Shown here: positions 17,879 to 26,624 of the stretch, in pieces | Layout of the letters: each line of letters starts with the position of its first letter | How positions within the stretch are numbered: position 1 is the stretch's first letter | NCBI GenBank assembly: GCA_002457365.1 | Contig: NTKP01000008.1 | Coordinates: 1-40,358, forward strand | DNA from: Rhodothermaeota bacterium MED-G12 | Lineage (GTDB): Bacteria; Bacteroidota; Rhodothermia; Balneolales; Balneolaceae | DNA length: 40,358 nucleotides | Direction of reading: 5' to 3' | Made by a program: the position numbers and the translations under genes | The notes under the pieces: generated by a model | Database searches by the model: none | The model's input: only the letters and a program-made list of their open reading frames with translations | Told to the model about the DNA's origin: nothing

Positions 17879-18742
17879 TTACTCATCATTTAAAGCAGAT
17901 ACTAAGGTTTTACAACCAATTTCCCAAGAGTGGATCGGCATCCCCAAATCGTTCAGTCTCTTAGTGGCTAGTTTAGAAAAATGAGGGCGTTTGGCCACTG
18001 TTGGAAACGCAGAACTGTCAACTGCCTCGATAAGAACGTCCACCTGGGCATCCTCCATAATTTTCTTAGCAAAATCATACCAGCTAATACATCCATCACT
18101 TCCCAAGTGAAATAAGCCAGATTGCTTATGATGAATTAAGAACAGGCTTTGCTCCACCACATCTGGCACAAAACTAGGCACCCCAAATTGATCATTAACC
18201 ACCCTCAGTTGTCCCATGGTCTTAGCTCTATTGATAATAGCCTTAACAAAATTATTTCCGTCCAATCCACATAACCATGAAACACGAAGTACTAAGGCTG
18301 TAGGCAGAGCCTTAAATACAGCCTGCTCGCCTTCGAATTTAGTGGCCCCATATCTGTTGATAGGATCTGTTGGTGCATCCTCCGGATACCCTTCTTCAAA
18401 TATCTCTCTATCTGTGAGCTTCCCCGAGAAAACGTAATCTGTGGAGTAGTGCACCATTTGAATCCCTCTCGCAGCACAAGCTTCGGCCAATAATTTAGGC
18501 CCTAACACGTTCCCCAGATACGCTTCCTCGGTCTGTGTTTCTGCTTTTTCGACTTGTGTGTAGGCAGCCGTATTGACACATACATCGGGTTCATGCGTAT
18601 CGAGAGCCTTTGCAATGCTCTCGACATCACATATATCTAGCCCTCCTCTATCAAGGGCTACAAAATCATTAGAACGTTCCTTTAGAATCCTTTGCCACCC
18701 ATTACCAAGTTGTCCACCAGAACCCGTTACCAGAAACTTCAT
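17879..18742 (-). CDS. rfbD: dTDP-4-dehydrorhamnose reductase
   Basis: Last step of dTDP-L-rhamnose synthesis, NAD(P)H-dependent. It has the Rossmann motif TGSGGQLGNGW (6-16), the NTAAYTQVEKAE stretch, STDYVFSG (100-107) and the catalytic Y131-GATK135. These are the RmlD signatures, and 287 residues is the family length. Its start codon shares one base with the stop of rfbA (TAATG), a sign of coupled translation. The cofactor preference cannot be read with certainty. Confidence 0.96.
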   Translation of the reverse strand: MKFLVTGSGGQLGNGWQRILKERSNDFVALDRGGLDICDVESIAKALDTHEPDVCVNTAAYTQVEKAETQTEEAYLGNVLGPKLLAEACAARGIQMVHYSTDYVFSGKLTDREIFEEGYPEDAPTDPINRYGATKFEGEQAVFKALPTALVLRVSWLCGLDGNNFVKAIINRAKTMGQLRVVNDQFGVPSFVPDVVEQSLFLIHHKQSGLFHLGSDGCISWYDFAKKIMEDAQVDVLIEAVDSSAFPTVAKRPHFSKLATKRLNDLGMPIHSWEIGCKTLVSALNDE

Positions 18743-19446
18743 TATTCCATCGTCAATTGATTAGCTAACCGATAGGAGTCTGGAGTACCAGCGTCCGTCC
18801 ACCAACCTTCCAATAACGCACTACTCATCTGATTTTGACGGATATAGTAGTTGTTTACATCGGTTATTTCTAACTCTCCTCTCCTCGATGGCTTCAAATC
18901 TCGAATGGCTGAAAATACTCTAGAATCATAAAAATAGACACCTGTAACGGCAAAGGATGTAGGTGGATTTTCTGGTTTTTCTTGGATTTCTATGACCTTA
19001 TCACCATCTAGTAGGGCGACACCATATCGTTGTGGATCGGGCACCTGTTTCAACAAAATCATAGCGCCGTTACCTGTATATGTGCGAGCAGCCGCAGTGA
19101 GATCGTCTTCAAAAATGTTATCCCCCAGAATGACCACAATAGGATCCTGTCCGGCAAAGTTCTCCGCTAATCCCAAAGCCTGTGCAATACCTCCTGCTTG
19201 ATCCTGAACCTTGTAGGTAAACCGGCAATTATACTCGGCACCAGACCCCAATAAATTCACCACATCACCCATATGTTCGGTGCCGGTGACGATCAAAATA
19301 TCCTGTATACCAAGACCGGTGAGTTTTTCAATTGGATGAAAAATCATCGGTTTATTCCCAACTGGTAACAGATGCTTGTTAGTGACCTTGGTTAAAGGAT
19401 ATAAACGAGAACCCGTCCCACCTGCAAGTATAACGCCTTTAAGCAT
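18742..19446 (-). CDS. rfbA: Glucose-1-phosphate thymidylyltransferase, short form
   Basis: First step of dTDP-L-rhamnose synthesis: dTTP + glucose-1-phosphate to dTDP-glucose. The nucleotide-binding signature is ILAGGTGSRLYPLT (6-19), then NKHLLPVGNKPM; VILGDNIFED carries the Mg-binding Asp, and E-K-P follows near 157. At 234 residues it is shorter than E. coli RmlA (~290), lacking the C-terminal allosteric segment, and matches the short SpsI/archaeal-like group. WWTDAGTPDSY near the end is intact, so it is not truncated. It starts 6 bases after pdhC stops, which joins the rhamnose genes to the pyruvate dehydrogenase genes. Confidence 0.92.
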   Translation of the reverse strand: MLKGVILAGGTGSRLYPLTKVTNKHLLPVGNKPMIFHPIEKLTGLGIQDILIVTGTEHMGDVVNLLGSGAEYNCRFTYKVQDQAGGIAQALGLAENFAGQDPIVVILGDNIFEDDLTAAARTYTGNGAMILLKQVPDPQRYGVALLDGDKVIEIQEKPENPPTSFAVTGVYFYDSRVFSAIRDLKPSRRGELEITDVNNYYIRQNQMSSALLEGWWTDAGTPDSYRLANQLTME

Positions 19447-19452
19447 AGAAAT

Positions 19453-20715
19453 TTAGAGTAACATCGAAAGTGGATTTTCGATAAGTGAGCGAAGTGTATT
19501 CAAGAATTCAGCAGCTTTAGCCCCATCTACGATACGGTGATCACTGGATAAGGTAACTTTCATTCGCTTACCTGGCACAACCGCACCATTTTCCACAACA
19601 GGAACGTCTCGGATGGCACCTACGGCAAGAATACATGCATTTGGAGGGTTAATGATTGCGGTGAATTCTTCTATTCCAAACATACCCAAGTTACTAATAG
19701 TAAAAGTACTTCCCTCCATTTGCTCTGGAGTTAACTTTCGATCTCTTGCCAAGCCTGCTAATTCACGGGTTTCTGAAGAAATCTGAACGAGTCCTTTTTG
19801 ATCTACATGTCTAAGTACCGGTGTCATTAAACCTTCATCAATGGCAACTGCTACTGCAATGTGTACATCACCATGCTCAATTATCGTATCACCCATCCAA
19901 GAACTATTGATGGCTTGGTGTCTTGAAAGAGCCACTGCTGAGGCCTTTAACACGATATCATTAAAGCTGATTTTAATGTCCAACTTATCCTTGAGCTGCA
20001 TTCTTGCGTCAATAGCAGCTTTCATATCAATATCTATGGTCTCATAAAAATGTGGATTGGTAAATTTACTTTCTGAGAGTCGTTTCGCAATGACTTTACG
20101 CATTTGAGAGACTTTGACCTCTTGTGAGGCTAAAGAAGAGAAACTCTTAGCTGTTGATGAAGCCATTGGCGCAGGAGCTCCAGGTCGGGTAAGTGTACTT
20201 GAAGTTGCGCTTTGTGCCGTTTCTACATCCTTCTTAACGATTCTTCCCTCAGGGCCAGAACCAGCTATGCTGTTTAAATCTACTCCTTTATCTGCGGCAA
20301 TTTTTTTGGCTAAAGGGCTTGCTTTAATTCGGCCGTCCCCTACTGACGGAGCTTCAATGGCAGTTGGAGCAGCCACTGCTTCTTCGGCTTTCGTGACTTT
20401 ATCATCTTCAGCCACAGGAGCAGAGTCAGTCGCTGCTGAATTAGAATCATTATCTAACAAAGAAGAAATATCTTCGCCCGCTTCACCAATGATAGCAATA
20501 AGTCCACCCAACGGTACCGCATCTCCTTCACCTGGTACAATCTTCAAAATAGTACCAGCATCGAATACTTCCACGTCCATAGTTGCCTTATCGGTTTCTA
20601 CTTCGGCGATGATATCCCCAGCAGATACCGAATCACCTTCATTAACATTCCATTTAGCGATTACCCCTTCTTCCATGGTATCGCTGAGTTTGGGCATTTC
20701 AATCTTAATGGCCAT
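19453..20715 (-). CDS. pdhC: Pyruvate dehydrogenase E2, dihydrolipoyl acetyltransferase
   Basis: Core of the pyruvate dehydrogenase complex; moves acetyl groups from E1 to CoA. One lipoyl domain at about 1-78, with lipoylated K43 in ETDKATMDVE. An Ala/Glu/Ser-rich linker follows, then the E1/E3-binding domain at about 131-165 (KASPLAKKIAADKG, GSGPEGRIVKKDV), another Ala/Pro linker and the catalytic domain from ~200, ending in SSDHRIVDGA with H393 and D397. 420 residues with a single lipoyl domain is a common bacterial form. It lies 25 bases after pdhB. The E3 subunit gene is not in the window. Confidence 0.94.
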   Translation of the reverse strand: MAIKIEMPKLSDTMEEGVIAKWNVNEGDSVSAGDIIAEVETDKATMDVEVFDAGTILKIVPGEGDAVPLGGLIAIIGEAGEDISSLLDNDSNSAATDSAPVAEDDKVTKAEEAVAAPTAIEAPSVGDGRIKASPLAKKIAADKGVDLNSIAGSGPEGRIVKKDVETAQSATSSTLTRPGAPAPMASSTAKSFSSLASQEVKVSQMRKVIAKRLSESKFTNPHFYETIDIDMKAAIDARMQLKDKLDIKISFNDIVLKASAVALSRHQAINSSWMGDTIIEHGDVHIAVAVAIDEGLMTPVLRHVDQKGLVQISSETRELAGLARDRKLTPEQMEGSTFTISNLGMFGIEEFTAIINPPNACILAVGAIRDVPVVENGAVVPGKRMKVTLSSDHRIVDGAKAAEFLNTLRSLIENPLSMLL

Positions 20716-20740
20716 AGCTTAATTTTTTGCAGTGTTTATA

Positions 20741-21718
20741 TTAGTAGCTTACCTGTTTAACGGCGTCAATAATTTGTTTTGGACTTGGCAACCAAGCATC
20801 GAATAATGGTTTCGAAAATGGAGCGTTTACATCCGGCAAACAAACTCGTAGTACCGGTGCATCCAAATAATCAAATGCTTCTCGTTGAATTAAGAATCCA
20901 ATTTCAGCGGCAAATCCAGCAAACGGATGTGCTTCATCAATGACAATACATCGATTCGTTTTTTTAACTGATTGCAGTATTAACTCTAAATCTAGAGGTT
21001 TGACCGTTCTTGGGTCAATGATTTCACACTCAATTCCATCTTTAGCTAATTCATTTGCAGCTTGAACCGCTAGGTGATACATCTTACCATGTGCAACGAG
21101 AGTAACATCTGAACCTTCTCGTTTAATCTTTCCTTTTCCAATAGGGATGATGAAATCCTCTTCATCAGAAACCTCGCCCTTTAATCCGTACATTTGCTCA
21201 GATTCCATAAAGAGTACTGGATTTTCGTCTCTAATGGCTGATTTCATCAGTCCTTTTGCGTCATTAGGCTCTGAAACATAGATAACTTTTAGTCCAGGGA
21301 ATTGGGCATACATAGAATCATAGGCCACCGAGTGAGTCGCTCCTAATTGTCCAGCCGAGGCATTTGGGCCACGAAAAACAATGGGACAATCGGCTTGGCC
21401 ACCCGTCATGTATTTCACCTTAGTTGCGTGGTTAATTATCTGATCTGCAGCAAGTACCGCAAAGTTAAAGGTCATGAATTCAACAATTGGCTTAAGACCA
21501 TTCATAGCGGCCCCAACTCCAAGCCCAGCAAAACCCAATTCCGAAATGGGAGTGTCTATGACTCGTCGATACCCGTATTTATCCAACAGGCCTTCCGTTA
21601 CTTTGTATGCTCCATTATATTCAGCTACTTCTTCACCCATTACAAAGACTCGCTCATCACGAGCCATTTCTTCATCTATTGCGTGCTTGAGTGCTTCTCT
21701 AAATTGTAAAACTGCCAT
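20741..21718 (-). CDS. pdhB: Pyruvate dehydrogenase E1 component, beta subunit
   Basis: Together with PdhA decarboxylates pyruvate using thiamine diphosphate. FREALKHAIDEEMARDERVFVMGEEVAEYNGAY-type N-terminus, with the ThDP-interacting Glu in GEEVAEY (28-34), then DTPISELGFAGLGVGAAM and HPFAGFAAEIGF with the conserved His-Pro pair. 325 residues is the normal size for the heterotetrameric E1. PISELGFAG is the typical pyruvate-dehydrogenase form, though branched-chain E1 beta is close; the neighbouring E2 and E1 alpha make pyruvate the likely substrate. It starts 11 bases after the pdhA stop. Confidence 0.93.
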   Translation of the reverse strand: MAVLQFREALKHAIDEEMARDERVFVMGEEVAEYNGAYKVTEGLLDKYGYRRVIDTPISELGFAGLGVGAAMNGLKPIVEFMTFNFAVLAADQIINHATKVKYMTGGQADCPIVFRGPNASAGQLGATHSVAYDSMYAQFPGLKVIYVSEPNDAKGLMKSAIRDENPVLFMESEQMYGLKGEVSDEEDFIIPIGKGKIKREGSDVTLVAHGKMYHLAVQAANELAKDGIECEIIDPRTVKPLDLELILQSVKKTNRCIVIDEAHPFAGFAAEIGFLIQREAFDYLDAPVLRVCLPDVNAPFSKPLFDAWLPSPKQIIDAVKQVSY

Positions 21719-21729
21719 CGTAATAAATT

Positions 21730-22830
21730 TTAAACGTGAAAATAAGGATTGTCTTCGACAAACATGTCGGTATATAATTCGGACTGGTCTGGGAATGGAG
21801 ACTCATCGGCAAAGGTAACTGCTGCCAATACTTCGTCTTCGATACCCTCTTCTATTGAGCTAATTTCAGCCTCTTTGCACACTTTTTCAGCAACTAAATA
21901 GGTTTTTAGTCGCTCAATAGGATCTATATTTTGGTATTCCTCTAATTCTTCTTTGGTTCTATATTTTTGAGGGTCCGACATGGAATGACCACGGTATCGA
22001 TAGGTACGAATCTCAACAAACCAAGGCTCTGAATGTTCCCGTACATCATCTGCAATTTCTTTCATTTTTTCGTACACAGAAAATACATCCATTCCATTGA
22101 TCACCGCCGATTTCATACCATAGCCTTTCGCCCTATCAACAATTTCTGCAACAGTATGTCGTTTTGCGGCTGTTCCCATGGAATATCCGTTATTCTCCAC
22201 CACAAATATAGTCGGAAGCTTCCATAACTGAGCCAAATTCATGGTCTCATGCAATGCACCTTGATCAACGGCTCCGTCGCCAAAGAAACAGGCTGATATT
22301 CGTCCGTTAGCATTATATTTATTTGCGAAGGCAAGTCCACTTGCGATGGGTATGTGACCACCAACGATTCCATAGCCACCCCAAAAATGTTCCTTAACGT
22401 TGGCGAAATGCATTGAACCACCTTTGCCTCCAGAGCAACCGGTAGCTTTACCAAATAATTCTGCCATCCCTTCATTCGGACTAATTCCACGGCACAGACC
22501 CCATCCATGATCTCGGTAGGCAGTTATGATATCATCATCGTTATTGAATGCAAACACTGTCCCGGTTGATATAGCTTCTTGACCGATATATAGGTGTAAA
22601 AAGCCTCCAAATTTACCTTTTTGATATTGCTGCATTGCCCGCTCCTCAAATCGTCGCTGCAGATACATTTGATGGTACATATCTTTGAGCTGCTGGGCCG
22701 TTAAACCAAGGCTTTTATGCTTTTTTTTGGTTGCTGCAGGTAAATCTACTCCTTTTTGGACTCCACCATTCTCAGGGCTTTCTATACCTGTAGGAGCAAA
22801 TCGGATATCAGATGTTGCTTTTTTCGCCAT
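21730..22830 (-). CDS. pdhA: Pyruvate dehydrogenase E1 component, alpha subunit
   Basis: Thiamine-diphosphate subunit of E1. The ThDP motif runs GDGAVDQGALHETMNLAQLW and ends in V-V-E-N-N-G. RFEERAMQQYQKGKFGGFLHLYIGQEA and the phosphorylation-loop-like YRYRGHSMSDPQKYRT are also typical. The start chosen is the ATG at 22828-22830 (MAKKATSD); a frame reaching 22887 exists but adds 19 residues that look like translated leader. About 45 residues of Lys/Pro/Gly-rich extension precede the conserved core. It opens the long minus-strand gene run. The ~350 bases before it carry inverted repeats and must hold the main promoter. Confidence 0.92.
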   Translation of the reverse strand: MAKKATSDIRFAPTGIESPENGGVQKGVDLPAATKKKHKSLGLTAQQLKDMYHQMYLQRRFEERAMQQYQKGKFGGFLHLYIGQEAISTGTVFAFNNDDDIITAYRDHGWGLCRGISPNEGMAELFGKATGCSGGKGGSMHFANVKEHFWGGYGIVGGHIPIASGLAFANKYNANGRISACFFGDGAVDQGALHETMNLAQLWKLPTIFVVENNGYSMGTAAKRHTVAEIVDRAKGYGMKSAVINGMDVFSVYEKMKEIADDVREHSEPWFVEIRTYRYRGHSMSDPQKYRTKEELEEYQNIDPIERLKTYLVAEKVCKEAEISSIEEGIEDEVLAAVTFADESPFPDQSELYTDMFVEDNPYFHV

Positions 22831-22912
22831 GCTATTGTGTTTTACAGTAATAAGTAGATGCTTAAGTTTCTGATGCGCACTATGCAAAATCCTAAAGGCG
22901 CAACATTGATCA

Positions 22913-22978
22913 TGTCTAATTGGTCATTTACCATTTACTAGGTCATTGAATTTTTCTGGTTCATCATTCAATTAGACA
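22913..22978. promoter_or_regulatory. Nested inverted repeats upstream of pdhA
   Basis: TGTCTAATTG (22913-22922) and CAATTAGACA (22969-22978) are perfect 10-bp arms 46 bases apart. A second pair, ATTGAAT (22945-22951) and ATTCAAT (22966-22972), lies inside and shares bases with the right outer arm, so only one of the two structures can form. GGTCATT occurs twice (22922, 22941), and GGTTCAT-type text recurs at 22958 and 22987. This could be an operator region or an RNA switch before the pdh genes. Confidence 0.4.
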
Positions 22979-23177
22979 CCCTCAATGGTTCATTCAAGTA
23001 ATCACGATTATTTTAGTCTTATAATATACCGAATTTTCTACAAATTATGTGGCAGTAATAAAGGGCCTTTGTTCAACCATATTAAGTAAGCTGAAGAATA
23101 AACCTGACGAATCAGATCAATGAATCTGAGCAATTAATCACATCAACGAACCACATAGACAGGCTCAGAAGACCAGA

Positions 23178-25865
23178 TTAGTCCGTAAGCATGCTCTTTG
23201 CAGCCGTTATTGCCTCAGGTATGGCTTCCGGCTTTGATCCACCAGCCGTAGCTAAACTAGGCTGACCGCCGCCGCCACCGCCAATGATTCGCCCTAATTT
23301 CCCAACAATAGCCCCTGCTTTCAATCCTGTTTGAATGAGGTCCTCGGTAACAGTCGCCAGTATAAATACTTTACCCGAATCTTCGTCATGCGTAAATACA
23401 GTACTAACTGTCATTTTAGGTGATTCATTTAATATACTGTATCCCATGTTTTTAATAGTATCCATATCAAAGGATTCAATATGCCCGCAAACCCATTTAA
23501 TACCGTTATCCAATTGTTCTGCCGTGTTCATAAGAGCCTGTTGACTAGCAATAGCTTTAGCCTGAACTAAGACTTCAACTTTGCGCTCTAACTCTTTTTT
23601 ATCGGCTTGCAACCGCTCAATAGATTCCGCAAATTCATTGGAAGTGCCTAATAGATTAGCTACTGTTTGTAACTTGCTTTCTTGCTCTGTCACCCACTGC
23701 TCTGCTCCAAAAGCTGTAAGTGCCTCGATTCTACGAATACCTGCTGCAACTGAACTTTCGTGCACTATTTTGAAGAACCCAATTTCCCCGGTATTCTGAA
23801 CGTGTGTTCCACCACACAACTCCATCGAATAATCAGAATCAAAGGTGATAACACGAACTTTATCACCATATTTTTCACCAAAAAGCATTCTGGCTCCCCG
23901 CTCTTTTGCCTGCTCGATAGGGATTTCTCTATCCTCTTCTAGTGGAATACCCGCCCTTATTTTCTCATTAACCAGCGCTTGAACATCTAAGAGCTGCTGC
24001 TTAGTCATAGCTTCAAAATGAGTGAAGTCGAAACGAAGATAGTCCTGATTAACCAACGAACCTTTCTGAGCTACATGCGGACCTAGGACCGTAATCAGGG
24101 CTGCTTGCAATAAGTGGGTAGCAGAATGATTAGCACAGGTAAACTCTCGAGACACTCTATTCACAGTGGCTTCTACTGGTTGATCAAGGGCAGGAAGCTG
24201 CTGCACGACCAAAACCGACCCATAAGGACTTTTTTGAACATCAATGACTGCGAACTCTTGATCGGTTTCATTGTTATGGTTCGCTGGTTTCAATAATTGT
24301 TTCAATAGTCCTTTATCACTTACTTGTCCACCTCCTTCGGCATAGAATGGATTCTTTTCAAGCAATAAGTGAAAAGTATCTTCCACTTCGCGATAAGCTA
24401 TAATACTGGTTGAAATACGTAACTCATCATAGCCTACAAATTCCGATTGTGTTTCTTTCCCCGCAACCCAGCTCCACTGCCCTTTTTCGTTATGATCCAC
24501 TGAAAAAGCTCCCGCTGCTCTAGCCCGAGTCTTTTGCTCATTCATCCGCTCATCAAAGCCGGCCACATCGACCCGTAATCCCTTCTCTCTTGCCATCAAT
24601 TGGGTTAAATCAATAGGGAATCCATAGGTATCATGCAGCTTAAATGCATCTTCTCCAGTGAGTACTTCGCTATGTTCCGTCATTTGTTCAAATAATGCGA
24701 TACCCTGCCCTAAGGTTCTAATAAAACTTTTTTCTTCAGAGTGCACCACCTTTTCTATATAGGCCTGTTGGGCTACTAGCTCAGGGAAGACTTCTGAAAA
24801 TTGCTGCCCCAACACCTGCACCAATTCAAACAGAAAAGGCTCTTTAATGCCCAACCGATCCCATGCATATCGTATGGCTCGCCTCAATATCCTACGCACC
24901 ACATACCCCCTTCCATCATTCGAAGGAGATGCCCCATCGGCCACGCTAAATGCCACTGCACGAATGTGATCAGCAATCACACGAACAGCAATATCGGTAT
25001 ATTCATCATCCCCATAGCGTATGCCTGCACGATTGGAAATAGCCTGAATGAGCGGACTAAATACGTCCGAATCGTAGTTCGAGGTTTTGGCTTGCATAAC
25101 CGCACAAATTCGCTCAAAACCCATACCAGTATCCACATGTTTAGCAGGAAGGGTTTGTAATTCGCCTGATTTCAACCTATTAAATTGTATAAAGACGAGG
25201 TTCCAAATCTCCATAACCCTTGGGTCATCTTTGTTCACCAAGCTTGCCCCATCCAATTCTGCGCGCTCCTGATCAGATCGCAAGTCAATGTGGATTTCCG
25301 AACAAGGTCCGCAAGGTCCTGTCTCACCCATTTCCCAGAAATTATCCTTTTTTCCGCATTTTAGAATATGCGCGTGATCAATATTGGTGTGACTTTTCCA
25401 CAAATCAATGGCTTCCTGATCCACTTCTAAACCATCTTCTTGATCTCCACCAAAGACGGTTGCATACAGACGAGAAGGGTCCAACTCCCAGCGATCTACC
25501 AGCAGCTCCCAAGCCCATGCAATGGCCTCTTCCTTAAAATAATCTCCAAATGACCAGTTACCCAACATTTCAAACAAGGTATGATGATAGGTGTCATGCC
25601 CTACCTCTTCTAAATCGTTATGTTTACCACTAACTCGGATACATTTCTGGGTATTAGCTGCTCGCATCCATTCCTTGCCCTCAAAAGACAAGGTTTTTTG
25701 CTCACCTAAAAAAAGGGGCTTAAATTGATTCATCCCTGCATTTGTAAACAACAATGTTGGGTCATCCGCTGGAACAACTGGTGAACTAGATACTATAGCA
25801 TGATTTTTAGCCCCAAAAAAATCTAAAAATTCTTGCCGTATTTGAGAGGAAGTCTTAAAAGCCAT
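23178..25865 (-). CDS. alaS: Alanine--tRNA ligase
   Basis: Charges tRNA-Ala. Full-length at 895 residues. The class II catalytic core begins TSSQIRQEFLDFFGAKNHAIVSSSPVVP and includes PLFTNAGMNQFKP-type motif 1/2 text and the GDYFKEEAI stretch. The editing domain has its zinc ligands in H580-S-A-T-H584 and C684-G-G-T-H688. The C-terminal C-Ala/DHHA1 domain ends with the glycine-rich GGGGGGQPSLATAGG. It stands alone on the minus strand, divergent from the DUF502 gene, with about 350 bases after its stop before pdhA. No T-box is seen in the leader, as expected outside Firmicutes. Confidence 0.97.
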   Translation of the reverse strand: MAFKTSSQIRQEFLDFFGAKNHAIVSSSPVVPADDPTLLFTNAGMNQFKPLFLGEQKTLSFEGKEWMRAANTQKCIRVSGKHNDLEEVGHDTYHHTLFEMLGNWSFGDYFKEEAIAWAWELLVDRWELDPSRLYATVFGGDQEDGLEVDQEAIDLWKSHTNIDHAHILKCGKKDNFWEMGETGPCGPCSEIHIDLRSDQERAELDGASLVNKDDPRVMEIWNLVFIQFNRLKSGELQTLPAKHVDTGMGFERICAVMQAKTSNYDSDVFSPLIQAISNRAGIRYGDDEYTDIAVRVIADHIRAVAFSVADGASPSNDGRGYVVRRILRRAIRYAWDRLGIKEPFLFELVQVLGQQFSEVFPELVAQQAYIEKVVHSEEKSFIRTLGQGIALFEQMTEHSEVLTGEDAFKLHDTYGFPIDLTQLMAREKGLRVDVAGFDERMNEQKTRARAAGAFSVDHNEKGQWSWVAGKETQSEFVGYDELRISTSIIAYREVEDTFHLLLEKNPFYAEGGGQVSDKGLLKQLLKPANHNNETDQEFAVIDVQKSPYGSVLVVQQLPALDQPVEATVNRVSREFTCANHSATHLLQAALITVLGPHVAQKGSLVNQDYLRFDFTHFEAMTKQQLLDVQALVNEKIRAGIPLEEDREIPIEQAKERGARMLFGEKYGDKVRVITFDSDYSMELCGGTHVQNTGEIGFFKIVHESSVAAGIRRIEALTAFGAEQWVTEQESKLQTVANLLGTSNEFAESIERLQADKKELERKVEVLVQAKAIASQQALMNTAEQLDNGIKWVCGHIESFDMDTIKNMGYSILNESPKMTVSTVFTHDEDSGKVFILATVTEDLIQTGLKAGAIVGKLGRIIGGGGGGQPSLATAGGSKPEAIPEAITAAKSMLTD

Positions 25866-25946
25866 TCGATTTATGTGTGAGTTAGGTCTGGATCATTTAT
25901 ATGATTTCTTAAAACAATTTCATTCATACAAATATCATGCTTATTA

Positions 25947-25998
25947 AAGCAGGAAGATAGAAAAAATACCTATCAGACACATAGCTGAATCCCTGCTT
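25947..25998. promoter_or_regulatory. Compound inverted repeat in the alaS/DUF502 divergent region
   Basis: AAGCAGG (25947-25953) pairs with CCTGCTT (25992-25998); inside it, GATAG (25956-25960) pairs with CTATC (25970-25974) around an A-rich 9-base loop. It lies about 80 bases before alaS on one strand and 56 bases before the DUF502 gene on the other. It could be an operator shared by both promoters or a leader hairpin for alaS. Confidence 0.3.
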
Positions 25999-26053
25999 AA
26001 TTCGCCTACATTTGGCTATATTAACGTAATACCCACAACCAAGCCCACACTCT

Positions 26054-26620
26054 ATGAAATCTTTGTTTAATTATTTCTTTCGAGGCCTACTCGTAGTTTT
26101 TCCATTAGGTGCTACCTTTTTTGTTACCGGCATCTCTATTGAATGGCTCAATACACTCAGCTCTAGCTGGATACCAGGGGATTGGGCTCAATCCATTCCA
26201 GGCCTAGGACTGCTGCTCTCATTTGCCATCATTGTAGCCATAGGGCTAGTTTTCTCTATCACCCTAACCAAACCTATTATCCAATTCGTCGAAAAAATAC
26301 TGACCAAAACACCCATCATCAGTATCATATATCATTCCCTCAAAGATTTAACCGAAGCTTTTGTGGGCGAAAAGAAAAAATTCGACCGGCCTGTACTCGT
26401 TCAACTAAGCGCCGATGGTCCCTACCGGATCGGATTCATCACCCAGGAACATTTCAACGTCGACTCCTTTGAATTAACCGCCGTTTACTGCCCTCATTCC
26501 TACAACTTTTCCGGAAATCTCTTTCTGGTTGAAGCAAATAGAGTCTATCCCATGGACATGGATCCTTCACAAGCCATGCGACTTATTGTTTCAGGCGGAG
26601 TGAGCCAAACGGGGAAATAA
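26054..26620 (+). CDS. DUF502 family membrane protein
   Basis: 188 residues with two N-terminal membrane segments (about 8-32 and 52-75), the second followed by TKPIIQFVEKILTKTPIISIIYHSLKDLTEAF, the recognisable DUF502 core, and a C-terminal soluble domain with GFITQE and PHSYNFSGNLFLV-like text. These proteins are widespread in bacteria and have no settled function; roles in the inner membrane are presumed. It starts 188 bases from alaS, transcribed the other way, and converges on the FNR gene with only 4 bases between stops. No Shine-Dalgarno sequence is seen. Confidence 0.88.
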   Translation: MKSLFNYFFRGLLVVFPLGATFFVTGISIEWLNTLSSSWIPGDWAQSIPGLGLLLSFAIIVAIGLVFSITLTKPIIQFVEKILTKTPIISIIYHSLKDLTEAFVGEKKKFDRPVLVQLSADGPYRIGFITQEHFNVDSFELTAVYCPHSYNFSGNLFLVEANRVYPMDMDPSQAMRLIVSGGVSQTGK

Positions 26621-26624
26621 CCCT

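Noticed and set aside
20114-20722. 202-codon open frame opposite pdhC
   Set aside because: It mirrors the Ala/Glu/Ser-rich linker and lipoyl domain of pdhC; the product is low-complexity Ser/Ala text with no family resemblance. The sense gene is certain.
22831-22887. 19-residue N-terminal extension of PdhA
   Set aside because: The text is unlike E1 alpha proteins and the ATG at 22828-22830 gives the normal lysine-rich start.
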